From Zizania palustris (lineage: Eukaryota > Streptophyta > Magnoliopsida > Poales > Poaceae), in NCBI GenBank assembly GCA_019279435.1, contig JAAALK010000079.1, forward strand, positions 66,722,330 through 66,786,329: a stretch of DNA of 64,000 nucleotides, in the 5' to 3' direction. A program made the translations under genes and the position numbers. The notes beneath the pieces were generated by a model, which saw only the letters and a list, made by a program, of their open reading frames with translations, made no database searches and was not told the origin of the DNA. Positions 48,601-59,570 of the stretch are shown here, piece by piece (within the stretch, counting starts at the first letter, position 1; every line of letters starts with the position of its first letter).

Positions 48601-51600
48601 CGAAACCAGTCGCCAGGGGGCCGACTGGACGCCTAGGCGGGCGCCTAGGCGTCGCCTAGGCGACCAATTAAATTCAGCACACAACCACACATAGTTCATA
48701 CTTCATAGCACAATTAAATTCGCCTAGGCATACTCCATAGTTCATGCTGCGGCGAGGGAGCACAGGGGAGGGGGAAGCAGGGGAGGGAGCACAGGGGAGG
48801 CGGCCGGGCGGCCGGTGGCCGGGCGGCGCAACTGCGCAAGGGGAAGCAGCGCAATTGCGGAGATCTGGCGGCCGGCGGCGCAAGGCACAGGAGCAGATCC
48901 GGCAGCCGGTGGGCGGCGGCGCAAGGGACTGAGGCGTGAGGCGGCGGCGCAAGGGAAGAGGAACCGAAAGCCGAAAGGGCCTGGGCACGTGGGCTTAGAA
49001 AATAGACTCACGGACCCTAGGCGCCCGCCCAGAGTCTCCTGGCGACCGCCTAGGCGCCATGGGCGACGCCTAGAATCTCCAGGCGGGCGCCTAACTCACC
49101 CAGGCGAGGCGTTTCAGCCAGGCGTCCGGCGGTGACCGCCTGGACGCCTAGTCGGCGCCTAGGCGTCGCCTAGGCGACGCCGTGACAACAATGAATCTTG
49201 CTTAGACTGAAGTTTGTTTTCTTACTTCATTAGATAATATCATTAGAGCCTAAGGAAGAAAGGTCATGCCAGGCTAGTTTCTGGTTGCAACTTGCAAAAT
49301 AAATAAGTAGCACCAATTATTATGAGGTTGAATGGCTCGACACATTGCTACCTTGAAAACTCTAATAGTAAATACCTGTTGATCTTTCAGATATTATGTA
49401 TCGTTCAGAAGCATATACTTCAGGGAGGTCCCAAGCGGCTACCTTTCACTGTGCCGTCCTTAGTATTCTCTGCACTTAAGGTTTGCCTTACAACTATATT
49501 TTAACAGTACAATATACTGAGTAATCTTGTCATTTCATATTATTGTTATTGGTAATGCTCCCAAAAAAAACAGATAGAAAGATAGGATACATATCTAGTG
49601 AAAACTCACATCTTGTTGGACCCTGTAAACTTTGCACGTTTGTATTGTTGGTTGAAAGTTGGATCTCAAATCTTTTTTTCTGGGGGACACATGGGAGATC
49701 TGCCTGTCTTTTGTATTAAGAAGAAACAAATGGTACATGTCTGTGGCAGATGGGCATCCCCATCAGGCCATCATTCTATTCCACATGAATACATTCCTAA
49801 ATAATTCTGCCACGAGTTTTATGATGATACCACCTTATCAGCACCTCCCAAACCTGATTCGTCCATCCTGAAATGATGGGTCTGGACTTCTGGTGGAAGT
49901 TTGCATGATTGTATCAAGAAACAAATTTGCATTTTATAGTGGATAGTCCATCCTTGACTGGAAGAAAAGTAAAATGCTAGTGGCCATTCTGACAAACCAT
50001 TAATTTCCCCATATCTTACCAGACATCTGGCAGCTAGATATTAGGAAGGTGCTCTATTTCATTCTGGTTTAATAATGATTCTAATTTGAGGCTTGTCATC
50101 TGTGAATAATTTGTCCTGCCTGCAGTTGGTCAGAAGATTACAAGGTCAAGATGGGGATGTAATAGGGGAGGAAGTTCCTGCAACTCCTAAGAAAATATTT
50201 CAGATCTTGCATCAGGTCACCCACGTGCTCCTCTCTTTAAATATTTCATTCTATTTTAATTGCCTTTGCAGAACAGCCAGATTCATGAACCATCACAAAA
50301 ATAAAAGGAAAAAGTACACATTACTACCTCAAACTATCGTGAAAGTTTAAATAACCCCCTGAACTATAAAATCATGTATTTAACCCATAAAATTCGAAAA
50401 CAATTTACCGTGCAACTTTCGGTGCAGTTTAGTGGACGTGGATAGTGGTTTCGCTAACTGGGACACACGTGGCATGCTGACGTGGCAAACAGTAAAAACT
50501 GCTCCCTTGAAAGCGCGCAGAAGGTGTTTGATGAAATGCCCGAGTGCCCCGCCCACTCTCCGGCGGGGTTCCCGCGCACGTGGTGCGGCCCCTGCCCTGC
50601 CTTGGCGCAGCGCGCGGGCAGGGGCAGCGGTGCGCAGCGGCAGTGGCTGTGTGGGCGGCTAGCGGGAACACGGCGGCGACGGCACAACGAGTTGCGGGGA
50701 CGCGACAGGAGGCCGGTGGGCACGCGAGCATTCCATCAAACACCTTCCGTGCAGGGGGGTTTCTGAAAAAAAAAATTAACTCGTTTGGCTACGTCAGTGT
50801 CACGTGTACTGTCTAGTCAGTGAAAACTGCCGTTATGTCGTGCCATGTCAGCGATAGTTGTATATTAAATTGATTTTCAAATTTTCAGGGGTTGCTTAAA
50901 CGGTTTTATAGTTTATGGGGTTATTTAAACTTTCGTGATAGTTTAGGGCAGTAATTTGTACTTTTTTTCAAAATAAAACATATAATTTATAATTTCTATC
51001 TTAGATACACAAATGTAAACTGTTTCAATGTTTCATGCAAACTTCCTCAAGCAAAGCACAAAAATTTTCTCTGGCTCGATTTACTTGCTCACACAAGGAT
51101 TGGAAAAGGGCTATAGGCCTGTGGATGTGTCTATATTCTTCTGCACCCTTATCAATGTTCTCATCATTTTTATTTTGCAGACTATTGAAGCTCTCTCATG
51201 TGTTCCTTCTCCTGAACTGGCTCTCAGATTATATCTTCTGTGTGCAGAGGTACTTCTGTAACAATAGATTTATGCTTCCACAATTCTTCATATTATGTGA
51301 CTACCTTTCTTGTTATAGGCTGCCAATGATTGCGATTTGGAACCAGTTGCTTATGAGTTCTTTACTCAAGCATTCATATTATATGAAGAAGAAATCGCGG
51401 TATAATTCCTTAGCATATCTTCCTCATGCACAGCTATTTAGCCATTACTTATTCGAGTTATTTGATAGAACCCTCGGTCATATCATAAATGTCATGTGTT
51501 ATGCATTCCAACCGTAGTTTCAATAGCTGCTTTTATTTATACCCCTATACAGTTTTCCCCTTATAATGGTTGTATGCTACAAACAGGATTCAAAGGCTCA

Positions 51601-52721
51601 AATTACTGCAATTCACCTAATAATTGGAACCCTTCAACGGATGAATATATTTGGGGTGGAAAATCGAGACACCCTGACCCACAAGACAACAGGGGTAACA
51701 ATTGGCTTCTCTATTGTTTCTTTGTTGAATCATATTGTTCATGCAAATCAGTTTTCTTCTATGCACATACTAACCTTCTGTTGAATAACAAAACAACTGT
51801 TTTGTGCAGTACTCAGCAAAACTTCTAAAGAAGCCTGATCAATGCCGAGCGGTTTATGCATGTTCACACCTTTTCTGGACTGATGACCAAGATGGAATAA
51901 TGGACGGTGAAAGGTAAACTTATTCTTATTTTAACCATACCAATCATTTGGGGGGTTGAAGCCATGTCATCCATCTTTCAATTTTCAGTTTATTTTTGCA
52001 AATGAAATGTTAGGACCTTTCTAATAATACTGAAATAAGTCTACTATCCTTACTATGTGGTCACTCAAACTAATTCTTAAGAAGTTCATAAGGTAGATAA
52101 ACACATGCGTGATGCGTGGCTGCGCCACACGCAGCAGCATCAGGCACACATTCCAAACTTGCAATGTCCCTTGTATTTCCCATGATTCTTATCTAGTATG
52201 TATGTTAACTGAAGGCATGATATATACATTAACTGATTAACTTTGTCTGCTGTTGAATCCTAACAAATTTAACAGGTTCTTATTTTTGCCTCATTGAATT
52301 TTTGTTCCAGGGTCCTCCTTTGTTTGAAGCGTGCCTTAAGAATTGCAAATGCAGCTCAGCAGATGGCTAATGTAACAAGGGGAAATAGTGGATCTGTCGC
52401 TCTATTTATTGAAATTTTGAACAAGTAAACTCAAGATCTTGATCTTGTATCCTCTCTGGTGCATATGATTGCCACTCTTGTAACCCACATGCTGCTATCA
52501 TTTCCAGGTATTTGTACTTCTTCGAGAAAGGAATTCCAGAGATTACAAATACTGTAATCCAGGATTTGATTGAATTGATTAGGGCTGAGAAGCAAAGTGA
52601 TAACAGTGTAGCAGATCCATCTACAGAGGCATTCTTTGCAAGCACTTTACGGTACATTGAATTCCAGAAGCAGAAAGGCGGAAGCTTAAGTGAAAAATAT
52701 GAGCAAATAAAAACTACTTGA
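42653..52721 (+). CDS. VPS35: VPS35, retromer cargo-binding subunit
   Basis: Twenty-two exons from 42653-42748 to 52508-52721 total 2382 nt (793 aa), the usual VPS35 length, with every junction in phase. VPS35 is the alpha-solenoid scaffold of retromer; with VPS26 and VPS29 it sorts receptors from late endosomes to the Golgi/vacuole pathway. Signatures include RWLAEGIAGVQQNAFYMHRA, the N-terminal PRLYLLCTVGSVYI block (the VPS26-binding PRLYL motif, formed across exons 3-4), VNCKDELAQFYLMDCIIQVFP and KAQITAIHLIIGTLQ. Other exons: 42833-42929, 43024-43150, 44166-44351, 45194-45281, 45604-45660, 45746-45835, 45925-46047, 46724-46798, 46869-46928, 47210-47326, 47648-47887, 47975-48040, 48182-48271, 49391-49480, 50126-50215, 51181-51249, 51319-51399, 51587-51694, 51810-51913, 52311-52424. 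Intron 13 has a GC donor. Introns 14 and 16 hold transposons. Confidence 0.96.
48579..49193. mobile_element. hAT-type MITE of the CGCCTAGGCG family, complete, 615 bp
   Basis: The ends CATGGTTGTCACGGCG and CGCCGTGACAACAATG are inverted repeats. An 8-bp direct repeat AATCTTGC flanks it at 48571-48578 and 49194-49201, the hAT signature. The GC-rich interior carries six copies of the palindrome CGCCTAGGCG, three near each end, and no transposase. It sits in VPS35 intron 14. Confidence 0.88.
50307..50969. mobile_element. Mutator-like MITE / Pack-MULE-like element, 663 bp
   Basis: Long inverted repeats (CGTGAAAGTTTAAATAACCCC at the left, GGGGTTATTTAAACTTTCGTG at the right, within arms of 65 bp or more) are flanked by a 9-bp duplication AAAATAAAA (50298-50306 and 50970-50978). 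Nine bases is the Mutator hallmark. The interior is GC-rich and holds, near both ends in opposite orientation, a segment reading KVFDEMPE / KVFDGM, like a PPR motif. It lies in VPS35 intron 16. Confidence 0.8.
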
Positions 52722-53152
52722 TTGCTCATAATTCAAAGAATGTACAACATCATGATGAGTTGTTTTATGGAGAATCATATTTGGGGAAGTCCAGTGAAAT
52801 ACACCTGAAGGCTATTTACATGAGTTGTTTTTTTTTTTTTTTTGTGAATCTCACTTCCAAAATGGGCTTGCCCTCCAGTGGGTGACATGTTTGGTTGGGT
52901 TGGTCAGGTGGCAATAAGCTTTACCCTCTGGGAAGCTAAGATCTGTACAGGGCAACTTGTGTACCGGAGCGTCATTGCTGTACATTCCTTTTCTTTTTCA
53001 AATTTGGTAAAGAACGTGAATTTTAGGTTTTCTACCTTTTTCTAATTCTGGAGGTGCATATCTCTATTTATCTGGCCAAACATTTTGATTAATTCATAGC
53101 AATGAAGGCGTTGAATTTGGATAGTGTTCTGAACTGTTGCTCTACCATGCTG
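52722..53152 (+). other. VPS35 3' UTR and flank
   Basis: Follows the VPS35 stop. Contains a run of 16 T at about 52828-52843. No further gene seen before the next MITE. Confidence 0.5.
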
Positions 53153-53161
53153 GATGTGCAG

Positions 53162-53629
53162 GAGTTTTTTTTAAAATAATATTCTTTTGTAAAATTACAC
53201 TTTTGGTGATTGTTTTAAAAATTAAAAAACTATACCTCTGTTGAGCCGTCGATCTATCGACCAACTAGCTGTTGGCATGGAGCTGCTGCCTTGTGTTCCG
53301 TGTACATGCAAGCATGGCTGCTTTCATTTGCCGCATGCAGCAAGCAACAGGCCTGGGCAAGCTCTGCCTGACTGCCTACGTGCATGCACTGATGCGCATG
53401 CGCCTGCTCTGACATGCCGCTACATCCTCGGCTCCCAGCTTCTCCGGTTTGTCGATGATTCCTAGGTCGACAAGAGCTGAGAAATTTGACGACTTTTCAG
53501 GGTTCGACAGGAGCTGAGAAATTTGTCGGCTTTTCAGGGGTCGACAGGAGCTGAGAAATTTGTCGACTTTTTTGAAACGGGCATCTAGAAGTGCAATTTC
53601 GCAAAAAAATATTATTATTTTAAAAAATC
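53162..53629. mobile_element. Mutator-like MITE, 468 bp
   Basis: The left end GAGTTTTTTTTAAAATAATA and the complement of the right end, GATTTTTTAAAATAATAATA, are inverted repeats that continue inward (AAAATTACACTT / GAAATTGCACTT). A perfect 9-bp duplication GATGTGCAG flanks it (53153-53161 and 53630-53638). It has no coding capacity. Confidence 0.82.
53467..53577. repeat. Three 37-bp tandem repeats inside the MITE
   Basis: TCGACAGGAGCTGAGAAATT...TTTTCAGGGG occurs three times with a period of exactly 37 bases (starts 53467, 53504, 53541), with small differences. Confidence 0.9.
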
Positions 53630-53869
53630 GATGTGCAGCATATGCTGCTTAGTGCTTACACAACTTGTGAGGTTGTGAGCTGATGGATATACATTTCAGA
53701 GCATCATTCGGCATCAGCGTATGATGATGTTTAGATACTCCGTCTGATTATTTTATAGATTGTTTTGGACTTGTATATAAAATTTATTTTGATTTTGAAA
53801 ATGCGAATTGTTTGTTTGTGGGAGTAATATTTACTTGATAAGAACAAACATAGAAAAAAAGAGAAATTG

Positions 53870-54464
53870 CTTAAAGTTTTAAAAAACTTAAATTTGAGAT
53901 TGAGGACTTGTATAAGGAATAGATCAATCGTTAGCTACTTGACCAAGCTATCTCCAAGGGAGCTGGAATATCAGCATGACAGCATCTGCCTGGAAGTAAG
54001 GAGCATTGACGAAAGAAGAGGTCTGGAAGTGTTTTGCCAGAAACTAGACACGAAGTGCTCTTTTTGTGGGTCAAAATCTCCCTGGATAGTTACTAGTCCA
54101 AAATCAAGCAACGTATTGCCTCAACTGTCGGTGCAGCAAGCTTGCAATCTAGCAATGGAAATTTGTACAATCCACAATGTCATAAGCTGGAAAAACAAAG
54201 TTGGGAAATCAAGATTTCCCTTGGTTCAGTTTTGAAGATGCTGCTAGTCAGAATCAGACGCTGGTCAATTCTTTTGTTGCTAATTCCAGAAAAAAGTCAT
54301 ATTTTCTCTTTGCATGTAAACTTGCACAAACATCTGTTCTTTTAGAAAACATCATCACCGAAGGTATGAAACTGCAAGGTGCTCTTGGTCTTGATCATGA
54401 TGAGCTATATAAACTTCAATATGACGCTCTTGTTTCTTTTTTCTTGCTCTATATCCAATCTTGA
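53870..54464 (+). pseudogene. Unrecognised coding-like segment with a frame break
   Basis: The open stretch NGNLYNPQCHKLEKQSWE continues, in the next frame, as NQDFPWFSFEDAASQNQTLV and runs to a stop after SFFLLYIQS. One added A in the run at 54204-54206 would join the two. Amino-acid composition looks protein-like (mixed, Leu/Lys/Asp rich, few repeats), but I do not recognise the family. Upstream, a third frame (LSPRELEYQHDSICLEVRSI) is also open, so the segment may be a worn gene end or an exon of an unseen gene. It overlaps the 3' flank of FAD synthetase on the other strand. Confidence 0.3.
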
Positions 54465-54555
54465 AAAATTCCTCCCTGTTTGGCATCAGCTGCCTGATAT
54501 AACGAAGAAATGCAAAGGATGACCTCCCACCGATCATGAATGGAGCTATAGTATA

Positions 54556-57353
54556 TCATCCAAACTCAATACCTAATTGTTGATCTTCCTGAATAGTATT
54601 TGGTGATAAACTGTTCCCATCTTTCATCACGATGTCAATCGTCTCTGAGTTAATGATCACCCTGCATAGTCCAAGATGGACTCCACTAACAAGGTCACAA
54701 TTTTCATACAAACCATCAGCTGGAGGCATGTTCAACATGCAAGATTTTGGTAGTACAATCTTTTTCCTTTCCTGAAGGTGGGCTTCCTTAATTTTTAGCA
54801 CAAGGCGATGTTTCCTCCCTAGTAATTCAGAGACATATTCCATATCACCCATAGCCAAAGCGTGGCGAACACGACTGGAAGAAACTTGTCCCTTATCGCT
54901 TGAATTTACAGAGGTTGATACTCCATTATGAGATCTTGCTGTGTCCATGATGGACTGTACAATGAATGCACTCAAACCAAATTCCTCACATAATTTCGCT
55001 AGCTCTGCTGCATCACCAGATGCTTTGTAGCCAAATCTGTAATTTTCACCTGTCACAGTACATGAACAAAGATATATTATTAAGTTAATGACAATTCAGT
55101 AAGACACCACACCTGCAAGAGAATAAAACATGTTTCTACCTGCTACAACACCTCTTATTTTAAGATCCCTTGATAACCTCTCAACAAATTGCCGTGGAGT
55201 TAGGTACCTGACCTTTGAAAACTCAACTTGATATTCAATAGGCACCACATTCCTACAGTATGGAGCCCAAGAGGAGAATACTCGCTTCCGATCACATTGA
55301 GCAACTATAGGAGGCCTGCACGAAAGGAAAGCAGTCATGATTTACCACAGGCAAGTTCTTTATTTGGGGCTAAAGATTATCAAGATAAGTTAAGAAAAGC
55401 CTCTTTTAGGCTCACCTATACTCCCAGCCAAGTACTTCAGACATTCCCACAAAAGAAAGAAGAAAGGGGGTCCCTGCTTTAGAAGCATGTGTTGCCAATT
55501 CCCGATGGCCAATGTGAAGGGCATCAAACTTTCCTAGGGCAACAATACCATCTGAAACATGCATCGAATATCCAATGAAACTTGAACTTATGCATGACAA
55601 CAGAACATTATTGGCAATGTCATGGGATGATGGGTACATGAGTAACAGATGAACACAGAATGCATTTGGGTTTTGGATGGCCTACAACCTTTTAAATACT
55701 ATCGTCTAAACTCTAAATTAGCCTCCATAAAAAATAGAGGAACTTACATGGTTTAATCTTTCCAGTCAAGAAAAAAATAGTTTAATCCTATACTCATGCA
55801 AGTTTGTGCAAAGTTTTAAAGTATACACACCCTTAATTATGGACAGCAGTTACTGAAGTGCCAGCAATAGATTTTGCATGCAATAGTCACATTCTGGAGT
55901 TGTACTTGTATGTCATAGGTTGTATATGCAGAATGAACAGAAATTTGGAACTTGAATATTATGAAAAGAAATCCATATAGTGCATACCAATCACACAGTC
56001 TTGATCTTCCCCACAGTCTATTAGGAGCTTATCTTTCAGTACATCTTCACTGTTCATACTAATCCCTGTCTGTCGAAATGAGCTGAAGGTTGCCAACGAG
56101 CATCTATTCTGCCCTTTGTCCATGCCTAGAAGTTTGCTTTGACTGCAGTAACTACAAGTGTGTGATAGAAACAAAAAAGTTATGAAGCATTTAAAAGTTA
56201 AAAATGGTAAACCAATTTCACAGTAATTGCAGTTGTACATATAAGAAAATCTGCTTGTATTGATGCAAGTAATAAACTGTAGCATTATAAGACGACAAGA
56301 CCAATCTTTTTGCACACACAAAGCTGACTAATTCTAAGTAACAAATAGACTCATTAGTTGTTTTACACTCGGATTTGGATTGTGAGATTCTACAGGAAAT
56401 TAGTGAACTGTAAGAGACAAATAACTCTGAAGGCTTAGCGATTAGCGTAACCAATGGGAAAAACCATAAGGGGATATTGAGCCTTGCATGGGGACACATC
56501 AAATAGTCATTCCACACGATCTCTTATATTTTTGAGTGACTTCACCTGCCAAGTGCCAACAGGCTAGGCTTGCCCTAGGGGAGAAAAACTCCTGCCCAGC
56601 ATGACTAGAGGACAAGTCATGTGGAATCGTGGGATTACAAAATTTTACAAATGTGCAAAGTAACACTTACTAAACCAATAAAATGCAACAAGTCACATGC
56701 AACTTTCATACATGGGGACAAGCTAACTTGACCCTTTATCTGCATGTGATGCAAAGCTCAAAGTATGTGGATTGAACATATCCTAAACGTTCAACGTAGA
56801 TTCATCGTCAAACTTGGTAAGGTGGTAAGACAAGATCAAATAAACAGTACTGTACAAATGCTGCAAACAACATAATTACAGCAAACCTACCACCTGCCCA
56901 TCTCCAAACTCCACGTTTCACCGCCCCGCCATTGAACAGAGTCAGTGATCCAAAGCTCCTAGTCCTAATACACGTATATAAATATTATGCATAACACAGA
57001 GTCTTAATCCCATTCCAGGGATGACGCCCGATAGTTCGAGCATTTCGTCGAACAACTTGCGATCGACGGCAGGAGCAGGGCACCGAGGAAGACTCCCATC
57101 GAAACAAAGAGACGGACGATGAAATGGAACGAGAGCGGGACGCATCTCGCTACCTGAAGCGTCGGCCGGGTGGCAGGAGGAGGCGAGGGGCTCCGGCGTC
57201 GGCGCGCGGGCCCCGGACACGGGAGCGGGAACGGAAGCCGAGGAGAGGTCGCCATTGGGGCGCCGGGGAGGTGGAAGGGGACGAGGAGCGGAAGGTGCAG
57301 GAGAGCGCCGCCGCCGCGGCGGCGGCGGCGGCGCCGGCAGCGCCCCTCTCCAT
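54556..57353 (-). CDS. RIBF: Chloroplast FAD synthetase (RibF-type FMN adenylyltransferase)
   Basis: Five exons: 57154-57353, 55988-56151, 55416-55551, 55140-55315 and 54556-55049, totalling 1170 nt (389 aa). The enzyme transfers AMP from ATP to FMN to make FAD in plastids. The nucleotidyl-transferase signature GKFDALHIGH is at about residues 128-137. Others are FLLSFVGMSEVLGWEYRPPI, GVVAGENYRFGYKASGD and the SSSRVRHALAMGD motif. As in plant RibF proteins, no riboflavin-kinase activity is expected. The Arg/Ala/Ser-rich N-terminus (MERGAAGAAA...RSRSRVRG) fits a transit peptide. Three frames are open across exon 1; only the ATG at 57353 leaves two bases at the donor, as exon 2 requires. Exon 2 has two possible acceptors nine bases apart. 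It is convergent with VPS35. Confidence 0.9.
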
Positions 57354-57741
57354 CCCACCACGCCGCTCTCTTTCCTGTGTCGCTTTTTTTTTCTGCCGCT
57401 TTGCTTCGCAGGCGGCGCGGCGACCTCTTCGCAATAGGCAGATAGACTAGCTTTCTCACTATGTAAAAAAAAGTTTTATTCATTTTAAATAGTACGACCT
57501 CGGACATATATATTATGGCTAAAATCAGATTTGATATAATATAATACAATAAATCTACATGACGGAAACCTCGTTTGTTTGAGCTTTAATTTTTCAAGCT
57601 TTTTAGGGTTTTTTTGGTTTGGAAGTCAAAAGCCAAACCAAATGGCATATTCCAAGTCAGCATCTTTTAGTAAAAGTAGTTTTTGGTGCATTAAAAACAT
57701 GAAAGCTCCTCTAGACCTGCTTTCTGCGACTTTTAGCTTCG

Positions 57742-58039
57742 CAACCATACAAAATTTCATAAATTGACATTTCAAATTTCATACAACCATACAAAATTCT
57801 ATAAATTGACATTTCAAATTTCATACAACTATATAAAATTTCATAAATTGACATTTCAAATGTCATACAACAGTAAAAAATTTCATAAATTGACATTTCA
57901 AATTTCATACAACCATACAAAATTTCATAAATTGACATTTCAGATTTCATACCATAGAAAATTTCATAAATTGATATTTTAAATTTCATACAACCATATA
58001 AAATTTCATACAACCATACAAAATTTCATAAATTGATTT
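57742..58039. repeat. 42-bp minisatellite
   Basis: About six full and two partial units of CAACCATACAAAATTTCATA + AATTGACATTTCAAATTTCATA. Because 42 is a multiple of three, both strands stay open (14-residue repeats such as YEILYGCMKFEMSI). These open frames are a by-product of the repeat, not genes. Confidence 0.93.
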
Positions 58040-58188
58040 TTTTACACAACTCACAGCTCAAAGCAGCTTATTCACAGTTGTTTCAGCCAAACGATTTTCA
58101 ACTTTCTCACAGCTGACTTTCCACAGCAGCTTTTCCACAGCCCACAAACAGCTTTTCCACAGCACAAAGGTAAGGCAGTGGTGACGCC

Positions 58189-58375
58189 GAAAGGGGCAGT
58201 AGGGAAGGGCGGGCTATGCCGAAAGGGGCGACGGGGGAAGGGCGGGGCTATGCCGGAAGGGGCGACGGGGTCGGCCGGGGCGACATCGGGGGATGGTGGG
58301 GAAGGGTGGGGTGCCGTCGGGGGATGGCGGGGAAGGGTGGGGTGACGTCGGGGGACGTCGGGGGATGACGGGGCA
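58189..58375. repeat. G-rich minisatellite pair
   Basis: Two short arrays of roughly 32-36-bp units: ATGCCGAAAGGGGCGACGGG type, then GTCGGGGGATGGCGGGGAAG type, about three copies each. Many runs of four or more G on the plus strand could form G-quadruplexes. Confidence 0.8.
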
Positions 58376-58592
58376 ACACCAGATGACCGGAGGATAGAGA
58401 GACAACATAGATAGAGATAGAAAACTGTGGAAAGCTCACATTTTACTGCTTCTGACCTATCTATGTAATCATAACTTTTGTAGCTTTTGATTTTTAGAAA
58501 GCTCGGCCTAAAAATTGGCCGCTGCTTAATTGTTTTGAGCTTTCAACTTTTTAAGGGGAAAAGCTATTGAAAAACCCAAACAAACGGGTCCT

Positions 58593-58968
58593 GAGATCTC
58601 GTGGTAGTGGGACTCACTTCATTGTGATCGGACGGTGCGGTTTTGCGTTGGCTAAGGTGATTTTCACACCGTCCAATATCGGTTGTATGACTCGGATTAG
58701 ACGATTGTACGTCCTTTGCAGCTAATCGCAGAGATAAGTGGTTGTGAATTGTGATCCGGGAAGCTACACAACAAGGCAATAATGGGGGGCAATCCGATGG
58801 GCCTCATTCAAATAACAGAAAGGGCTTTGAACAAGGGGGACAAGAGAAAATCACGTCACAGACTACCTAAATTATCATCCTACGTACGGTGAAGGGGCTG
58901 TAGAAAGTATCGAAAATATGAGACCACTGTATCTTCAAGATGCCATCTGATTAGACATGGATCAGGCA
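58593..58968. other. Intergenic, nothing recognised
   Basis: Unique-looking sequence of mixed composition. No gene or repeat boundary seen. Confidence 0.4.
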
Positions 58969-59570
58969 ATATATATATATATATATATATATACACACGG
59001 GAGCGCTATTCTACACCACGTGTGTAGAATAACTATCTTACACCGACTACTTTCAGTAGTGGATTTTCTCAGTAGCATAGCTATTGAGTACTACTTTTTT
59101 CTCAGTAGTAGATTTGTCGGTAGAATAGCTATTCTACATCCGTGGTATAGGATAACATTTGTATATATATATATATAAATGTTATCCTACACCACGGGTG
59201 TAGCATAAATATTCTACCGAGAAATCTACTATGAAGAAAGAAGTAGTACTTAATTGATATTCTACTGAGAAAATCTACTACCGAAATAGTCGGTGTAGAA
59301 TAGCTATTCTACACACGTAGTGTAGAATAGCGTTGTCGTATATATATACATACATACATACATATATATATATATATACATACATACATACATACATATA
59401 CGTGAGCGTTATTCGTGCATAAAATAGTTATTCTACACCGATTATTTTCAATAGTAGATTTTCTTAGTAGAATAGCAATTAAGTACTACTTTTTTCTTAG
59501 CAATAGATTTTTCAGTATAATAATTATTTTATACCTGTGGTGTAGAATAACATTTATATATATATATATT
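58969..59570. mobile_element. Cluster of three related MITE units in TA tracts (Micron-like)
   Basis: Unit A (about 58993-59162), unit B (about 59177-59335, inverted) and unit C (about 59401-59556, same way as A) share TAGAATAGCTATTCTACA, CTCAGTAGTAGATTT and GAGTACTACTTTTTTCT blocks. Each is bounded by (TA)n, and the B-C spacer also has (CATA)n. MITEs that sit in (TA)n tracts are known in rice as Micron; this assignment is by behaviour, not by sequence search. A and B together form a near-perfect ~350-bp palindrome. Confidence 0.65.

Larger units (their letters stand above)
57569..58592. mobile_element. TIR-type element with two internal minisatellites, ~1.0 kb
   Basis: The left end CTCGTTTGTTTGAGCTTT and the complement of the right end, CCCGTTTGTTTGGGTTTT, match at most positions. 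Between them lie a 42-bp AT-rich array and a G-rich array. No transposase is present. Superfamily and target duplication are not clear. Confidence 0.55.

Noticed and set aside
57742..58013. Open frames of 72-100 codons on both strands with 14-residue repeats
   Set aside because: They follow from a 42-bp minisatellite whose period is a multiple of three; no start context, no homology, non-coding neighbourhood.
57742..59570. Regularly spaced repeats that might suggest a CRISPR array
   Set aside because: These are plant minisatellites and MITEs: repeats are contiguous or inverted, without unique spacers, in a eukaryotic genome without cas genes.
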